DNA from: an uncultured Erysipelotrichaceae bacterium
GTDB taxonomy: Bacteria; Bacillota_I; Bacilli_A; Erysipelotrichales; Coprobacillaceae
Assembly (NCBI GenBank): GCA_900550005.1
Contig: URQL01000011.1
Span: 1 to 19,070, forward strand
DNA length: 19,070 nt
Direction of reading: 5' to 3'
Each line of letters starts with the position of its first letter. The first letter of the stretch is position 1. A program made the translations under genes and the position numbers. Under the pieces are notes generated by a model that saw only the letters and a list, made by a program, of their open reading frames with translations, was not told the origin of the DNA and did no database searches. Shown one piece after another: positions 14,765-19,070 of this stretch.

Positions 14765-14770
14765 ATTATA
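14765..14770 (-). promoter_or_regulatory. -10 element of the mnmE promoter
   Basis: Consensus TATAAT on the minus strand between the aldo/keto reductase terminator and mnmE. The -35 region is only T-rich and overlaps the terminator's U-tract, so the promoter call rests on the -10 and position. Confidence 0.5.
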
Positions 14771-14780
14771 CATGAAATAA

Positions 14781-14811
14781 AAAAAACTTGATACTTTTAT
14801 CGTACCAAGTT
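14781..14811 (-). terminator. Terminator of the reductase/MFS operon
   Basis: Minus-strand AACTTGGTAC and GTATCAAGTT (14802-14811 with 14785-14794) pair fully if one G-U is allowed, followed by eight U. The wobble is possible only in the minus-strand RNA, confirming direction. Confidence 0.85.
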
Positions 14812-14819
14812 CTTTATTT

Positions 14820-15800
14820 TTATTTATAAGTATCTGCTTTTAAGCAAAGGTAATCAATTTCTTGTTTTGTTAATTTAATCTTAGTTGCTTCTAAACAAGA
14901 ATCAAATTCATTACGATCTCTTGAACCAATAATAGCACAAGTATCAAATTCTTGATTTAATACATAAGCTAAAGCAATGTTAATTGATGGAACACCTTTT
15001 TCAGCTCCTAAAATTTTAGCTCTGTTTAACCTTTCAAAGTTTTCTTCTGTAAAGAATGCATCTTTAATATCTTGAGGAGCATTTTCTCCATAGATATCAG
15101 CAAAGAAACCATGTCCTTGAGCAGCCCATGAGAATAATGTGATATCTTTTCCTTTATGCCATGCTGCATATTCATCATTTGCATAAACGCATCCTGGCCA
15201 TCTTGTTTTAGCAACATTTGCAAGTGAATATGAAGGGTTGTTTACTGATAATCCTTGATATCCCATTTTTTGGCAATATTCCATTGCTTCTTGTACACGA
15301 TCTTGTTCCCAGTTAGATACACCATAAGTAGTAATTAATCCTTCTTTACGGTGTTGTTCTAAACGATCCATGATATCAGCAACTGGTACACTTGGATCAT
15401 CTCTGTGTAATAAGTAAATATCGAAATGATCACATCCTGTATGTAATAAACTGTAATGTAAATCATCTGTAATAATATCTGGTTTTACACGCCAGTAATC
15501 AGGATGGTGTGCTCCATCTGGTGTAATGATTGGGTGGCAAGCTTTATCCATAATAACTAATTTATCACGATTGTTTCTACTATCAAACCATTTTTTTAGA
15601 ATTCTTTCAGATTCACAAGCATGTTGTCCTTGGTAATTAGCACCATAGAAACGACCTGTATCAATAACAGTCCCACCTTGTTCTACATATAAATCTAACA
15701 TTTTGAAGATTTCTTCTTCGTATTCTACATTGAACCATGCAGTTCCCATAATTAATCTTGATACGGGTTTATCTAATCCTTTAATTTTGATGTATTCCAT
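14820..15800 (-). CDS. Aldo/keto reductase
   Basis: 326-aa NAD(P)H-dependent (alpha/beta)8-barrel oxidoreductase. The catalytic tetrad is visible: D47 and Y52 in VIDTGRFYGAN, K86 in VIMDKACH, and H132 in YLLHRDD. The C-terminal IIGSRDRNEFDSCLEA is the usual nucleotide phosphate/adenosine-binding stretch. The substrate cannot be deduced; sugars, ketosteroids and small aldehydes are all known for the superfamily. It has a strong AAAGGAG site located inside the end of the MFS reading frame, whose stop is two bases upstream. It is thus the last gene of the flavin reductase-MFS-AKR unit, which suggests the three act on one imported compound. Confidence 0.92.
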   Translation of the reverse strand: MEYIKIKGLDKPVSRLIMGTAWFNVEYEEEIFKMLDLYVEQGGTVIDTGRFYGANYQGQHACESERILKKWFDSRNNRDKLVIMDKACHPIITPDGAHHPDYWRVKPDIITDDLHYSLLHTGCDHFDIYLLHRDDPSVPVADIMDRLEQHRKEGLITTYGVSNWEQDRVQEAMEYCQKMGYQGLSVNNPSYSLANVAKTRWPGCVYANDEYAAWHKGKDITLFSWAAQGHGFFADIYGENAPQDIKDAFFTEENFERLNRAKILGAEKGVPSINIALAYVLNQEFDTCAIIGSRDRNEFDSCLEATKIKLTKQEIDYLCLKADTYK

Positions 15801-15802
15801 AA

Positions 15803-16096
15803 TTAATTTTCTCCTTTTGTCATATTCATTAAGATAAAGTTAAATACTAAACCAATTGCAGCTACTCCAATAGCAACTAAATAAACTTGGCCATAAGCCA
15901 TAACTCCAGCTGTATTATCTACGAATTTAGCAGCAATTTGTGGTCCAAATAATGATCCGATTGCATAAGCAAAGAACATGATACCATAGTTCATACCTTG
16001 ATTTTTCATACCAAAGTTTTTAGCAGTTAATGGTGGATATACTACAAGTACTCCTCCGAATGCTCCACCTAATAAAATTAAGCAAATTGTAAACAT
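15803..16096 (-). pseudogene. MFS transporter, C-terminal fragment
   Basis: 97 codons covering what would be membrane helices 10-12 of an OFA-type major facilitator (GGAFGGVLVVYPPLTAKNFG is the typical helix 10 segment, and GIMFFAYAIGSLFGPQIA follows). It is in a different frame from the N-terminal fragment and begins inside the distal arm of the 33-bp inverted repeat. The ATG at 16096 has no ribosome site. It is read most simply as the tail of one carrier gene broken at the repeat, not as a gene of its own. Confidence 0.8.
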
Positions 16097-16178
16097 TAAT
16101 TGCTATCTTAATTATTACAGCTTAATCTCATTCCTAATAATGAACAAGCTGTAATAATTAAGATAGCAATTAATGTTT
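16091..16178. repeat. Perfect 33-bp inverted repeat with 22-base loop
   Basis: Bases 16091-16123 are the exact reverse complement of 16146-16178; the spacer 16124-16145 is unrelated. The flanking bases do not extend the pairing. The 16146-16178 arm encodes the natural helix 9 start (TLIAILIITA) of the MFS carrier; the other arm is an inverted copy of it and produces the stop codon and frame change. No U-tract follows, so it is not a normal terminator. Confidence 0.95.
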
Positions 16179-17019
16179 TGGCTTCCCCAACTTTATCACA
16201 GAATTTACCAATAATTAAACGACCACATAAGTTAGCGATACAGTTAATAGCAACAAAGTTACTTGCTGTAATTGGACTAACACCTAATTGAGTTTGAACG
16301 ATTGTTGATAAAGAACCAATCATCATAATTCCTGCTGTACAAGATAAAGCAAATAAGATTAACATTACCCAGAATTTTGTAGTTTTAACCATTTCTCCTG
16401 GTGTAACATCTTTTACAGTTTGATTGTTTGTAGCTGTTGTAGCAACAAATCCATCTGGTCTCCAATCCGGATCAGGTACTTCAACAAAGAATGAAGCAAT
16501 ACATACAATTACTAAATAAGCAACACCAATGTAAACAAAACCTTTTGTTCCCATTGCTTCACATAAAATAGCACCAATTTTTGATAAAGCTAATGGACCA
16601 ACACTAGCTGATGCTAATAATAAACCTGACATTGTTCCTTTTTTTTCTGGGAACCATTTTAAAGCTAAGTTTAATGATGGGTTATAAAGTAAACCATTTC
16701 CAGCTCCAGCAATTAAACCTGTTGTTAAATATAACATTGGAATTGATGAAGCAAATGCAGTTAATGCCCATCCTAAACCGAATACGATACCACCGATAAA
16801 CATTAATTTTTTAGGTCCACTTTTATCGACGATTTTTCCTGATAAGATACCAAATAATGCCATGAATGTTTGATAAATTGTAAGAGTTAATGCTACTTGA
16901 GAAGCACTTCCTCCTGTTGCAGCTTGTAATGGTTTTGAAAAAACACTGAAAGCTGCTGATGCACTACAACAAAAGATGATAATAAATGCTGCAGTGAATA
17001 CCACTTTTCTTCTTTGCAT
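16108..17019 (-). pseudogene. MFS transporter (OFA-like), N-terminal fragment
   Basis: 303 codons with helices 1-9 of a major facilitator resembling the oxalate/formate antiporter group: helix 2-3 signature GKIVDKSGPKKLM, GLIAGAGNGLLYNPSLNLALKWF in the helix 4-5 region, and a matching GKFCDKVGEAKTL in the second half. It starts well (AGGGGGAAA before ATG 17019), 15 bases after the flavin reductase gene. The natural sequence runs to SLLGM; then come RLSCNN and a stop encoded by the inverted-repeat lesion. About 300 plus 97 codons matches a normal carrier of about 400 residues. An intact version would import or exchange an organic acid or similar substrate for the adjacent reductases. In this sequence it is probably inactive. 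Confidence 0.85.
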
Positions 17020-17033
17020 ACTTAAATTTCCCC

Positions 17034-18938
17034 CTAAATTTTAATAACCAATTCTCTAGCTTCACGAAGAGCATCAATAGCTCTTCTAGCTTTAGTTGCA
17101 TCTCCTAAAACATATTGTTCTTTAACTAAATTTTCTTCAAATGGTTGGTAAGACGCAGAACCTAATGCTAAAACAATGCTATCAAATCCTGATAAAGTTT
17201 CTTCTTGTCCTTGATGATCAACAATAATTCCATCTTCTTTGATTTCTTTTACCATTGAATTTGTATGTACTTGGATGTTGTTTTCCTTGAAACTCTTTAA
17301 TAAATAAATTTTATGTTCTGAAATAATATCCATAGCGATGTCTTCTCTTCCTTCAACAACAGCTACTTCAAATCCTCTTTCTCCTAAGAAATCAGCAGTT
17401 TCACAACCAACTAATCCACCACCAATAACAAGTGTTTTTTTACCACATTGAACTTTTCCATCTAAGACATCGATCGCATTAATTGTGTTTTCAATTCCTT
17501 TGATATTTGGTCTTAATGGTTTTGCTCCTGTAGCAACAATAAGTACATCAGGTTGTTCATTTTTAACTTTTTGATTATCTACCAAAGTATTTAAATGAAC
17601 TTTAACTTCGTACTTATTACATAAAGTGATTTCATTACGAACCATTTGTGTAATATCGCCTTTTCCAGGAGGCACAGCTGCTAAACGCATTTGTCCGCCT
17701 AAAACATCTGATGCTTCGTATAAATCAACTTGATGTCCTTTTCTAGCTAATTGATAAGCAGCGTACATTCCTCCAACTCCGCCACCTACAACCATAATTT
17801 TTTTGCTTTCTGTTGTTTTTTCAGTTAAATGTTCTTCATATCCTACAAATGGATTAACTAAACATTCAATTGGTTTTCCAACAAACATATTTCCAACACA
17901 TCCTTGTAAACAAGCAATACAAGGTGTAATTTCATCGTATTGATTAGCTGCTGCTTTATTTGGAAAATGTGGATCAGCAATAGATTGTCTACCCATTGCA
18001 ATCATATCAGCATAACCTTTTTTCATAACTAATTCTGGTAAAAATGGATCGTTATAACGTCCAACTGTAATAACTGGAATGTCAACAACATCTTTAATAT
18101 GTTTAACATGATCCAAATTAAATCCTTGATGAATCATTGTAGGCGCCCACATATATTCATCTTTTAAATGGATGCTTCGACTAACATCAATTCCATCAAT
18201 ACCACATGCTTCTAAATAACTTGCGACAGCCATAGCATCTTCAACAGTGATTCCTCCTAAAGTTTCATCACAGCTATTAATACGAGCTAATACAGCAATG
18301 TTATGTCCTACTTTACGATGAATATTTTCAATAATTAATCTTGGTAATCTCATTCTATTTTCAAAACATCCACCAAATTCATCCATTCTTTTATTGGTTT
18401 GTGGCGAAATAAAACTAGATACCAAATAACCATGAGCCATATGTACTTCTACAGCATCTACACCTGCTTTTTTTGCTCTTAAAGCAGCATCCCCATATAA
18501 TTCAACTAATTCATAAATTTGTTTTGTTGTCATTTCTAAAGGAATATCTTTTGAAAAACTTGCTTGAATTCTTGAAGCAGATTTTAATGGATAACCAGCA
18601 GCTTTTGCACTACCTTCTGGTCCTGCTTGTTGTAACTGAACCATAACTTTAGATCCATATGTATGACATTCATCAACTACTTTTTTTAGTGCTCCAATTT
18701 GTGAATCGTCATATAAACAATGCTTTCTAGGTCCACCTTTAGCTGTTGGATCAATAACTGTAGCTTCTACAGTAATAAGTCCAAAACCACCTTTTGCACG
18801 TTCACGATAATAATACATAGAACGTTCACTAAGTTCCCCTGAAGCAATTGCAAAGTTGTTTGACATTGGTGGTACAACGAAACGATTGTTAACACGCATA
18901 GGTCCTATTTGAATAGGTTCAAACATTTTTTTAAGCAT
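17034..18938 (-). CDS. NADH:flavin oxidoreductase / enoate reductase (FadH/BaiCD type)
   Basis: 634-aa three-domain enzyme: an old-yellow-enzyme FMN barrel (1-330), a 4Fe-4S motif C340-x2-C343-x3-C347-x11-C359, and a FAD/NAD(P) domain pair with GGGVGG (385-390) and GGGLVG (506-511). In the barrel, HMAHGYLVSSFISP (H166, Y171) and FGGCFENRMR are family hallmarks. Relatives reduce activated C=C bonds: 2,4-dienoyl-CoA (FadH), 2-enoates, or 3-oxo-delta4 bile acids and steroids (BaiCD/BaiH). The true substrate cannot be told from sequence. It starts at ATG 18938, seven bases after an excellent GGAGG, and heads a unit with an MFS carrier and an aldo/keto reductase. Anaerobic reduction of an imported unsaturated compound is a fair inference. 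Confidence 0.93.
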   Translation of the reverse strand: MLKKMFEPIQIGPMRVNNRFVVPPMSNNFAIASGELSERSMYYYRERAKGGFGLITVEATVIDPTAKGGPRKHCLYDDSQIGALKKVVDECHTYGSKVMVQLQQAGPEGSAKAAGYPLKSASRIQASFSKDIPLEMTTKQIYELVELYGDAALRAKKAGVDAVEVHMAHGYLVSSFISPQTNKRMDEFGGCFENRMRLPRLIIENIHRKVGHNIAVLARINSCDETLGGITVEDAMAVASYLEACGIDGIDVSRSIHLKDEYMWAPTMIHQGFNLDHVKHIKDVVDIPVITVGRYNDPFLPELVMKKGYADMIAMGRQSIADPHFPNKAAANQYDEITPCIACLQGCVGNMFVGKPIECLVNPFVGYEEHLTEKTTESKKIMVVGGGVGGMYAAYQLARKGHQVDLYEASDVLGGQMRLAAVPPGKGDITQMVRNEITLCNKYEVKVHLNTLVDNQKVKNEQPDVLIVATGAKPLRPNIKGIENTINAIDVLDGKVQCGKKTLVIGGGLVGCETADFLGERGFEVAVVEGREDIAMDIISEHKIYLLKSFKENNIQVHTNSMVKEIKEDGIIVDHQGQEETLSGFDSIVLALGSASYQPFEENLVKEQYVLGDATKARRAIDALREARELVIKI

Positions 18939-19011
18939 TTGTCTTCCTCCTTGTTTTTATTTTCACATATATTTTATGAGATTATTCCATAAATATCTAA
19001 TATCATTTTTT

Positions 19012-19064
19012 TATAATAAAGGTAATTGGATCCCCGGGGGCGTTGAGTTTCCGGGGATTTTTTG
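19012..19064 (+). terminator. GC-rich plus-strand intrinsic terminator with upstream -10-like element
   Basis: ATCCCCGG (19030-19037) pairs with CCGGGGAT (19051-19058) around a 13-base loop, followed by TTTTTTG on the plus strand. A perfect TATAAT sits at 19012-19017, but no -35 is recognisable. No plus-strand gene exists upstream in the window. It may end a very short RNA, or be an attenuator in the leader of a rightward gene beyond base 19070. Confidence 0.6.
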
Positions 19065-19070
19065 TTTTAC

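Noticed and set aside
16091..16178. Inverted repeat as an invertible on/off switch for the MFS gene
   Set aside because: The 22-base spacer is far too short for usual invertases, and flipping it still puts a stop codon (GCT TAA) directly after the first arm, so it would not restore the frame.
15803..17019. Programmed frameshift joining the two MFS fragments
   Set aside because: No slippery site is present at the junction, and the reading is broken by an inverted copy of the upstream coding sequence, not by a one-base change.
17034..18938. Naming the flavin reductase BaiCD or FadH
   Set aside because: Domain order and motifs fit several substrate classes equally, and no other bile-acid or beta-oxidation genes are in the window.

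Overview
The window is AT-rich DNA from a low-GC Firmicute. Gene content (DAP-pathway lysine genes under a lysine riboswitch, oleate hydratase, an old-yellow-enzyme reductase with an OFA-type MFS carrier) and very AT-rich codon use suggest an anaerobic gut bacterium, possibly an Erysipelotrichia (Coprobacillus/Thomasclavelia-like). That placement is inference from style and not proven. Every convincing protein gene is on the minus strand, so transcription runs from high to low coordinates. No tRNA, rRNA, CRISPR array, transposase or integrase is visible.

Layout in the direction of transcription. (1) 18938-14820: a 634-aa flavin/Fe-S enoate reductase of the FadH/BaiCD type, an MFS carrier gene split in two at a perfect 33-bp inverted repeat, and an aldo/keto reductase closed by a terminator. 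(2) 14745-11938: mnmE, a 272-aa multi-pass membrane protein, a Nudix hydrolase and a 77-aa membrane protein. These are packed head to tail and closed by a terminator. (3) 11937-6716: a 482-bp AT-rich control region, two related secreted proteins (137 and 120 aa), and two proteins that each fuse an ABC ATPase to a MacB/FtsX-like permease. The cassette ends in a terminator sharing 25 identical bases with the one just upstream of the cassette, so these 5.2 kb lie between direct repeats. (4) 6586-3986: a TetR-type regulator with a candidate operator over its own promoter, then an oleate hydratase with an N-terminal hydrophobic anchor. (5) 3940-166: a lysine operon consisting of promoter, lysine riboswitch with its intrinsic terminator, a stand-alone double-ACT protein resembling the beta subunit of aspartokinase II, dapA, dapB and lysA. 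(6) The left edge carries a good promoter pointing out of the window; the right edge carries a GC-rich plus-strand terminator.

The strongest candidate for an undescribed system is region 3. Two secreted, aromatic-rich paralogues, each with a single Cys in the predicted mature part, lie upstream of a pair of fused ATPase-permease proteins whose start and stop codons overlap. The arrangement resembles bacteriocin export/immunity loci (for example the lactococcin 972 type), but the peptides do not carry that family's signature clearly enough to assign them. Secondary points of interest are the inverted-repeat lesion in the MFS gene and the kinase-less aspartokinase regulatory protein under lysine riboswitch control.
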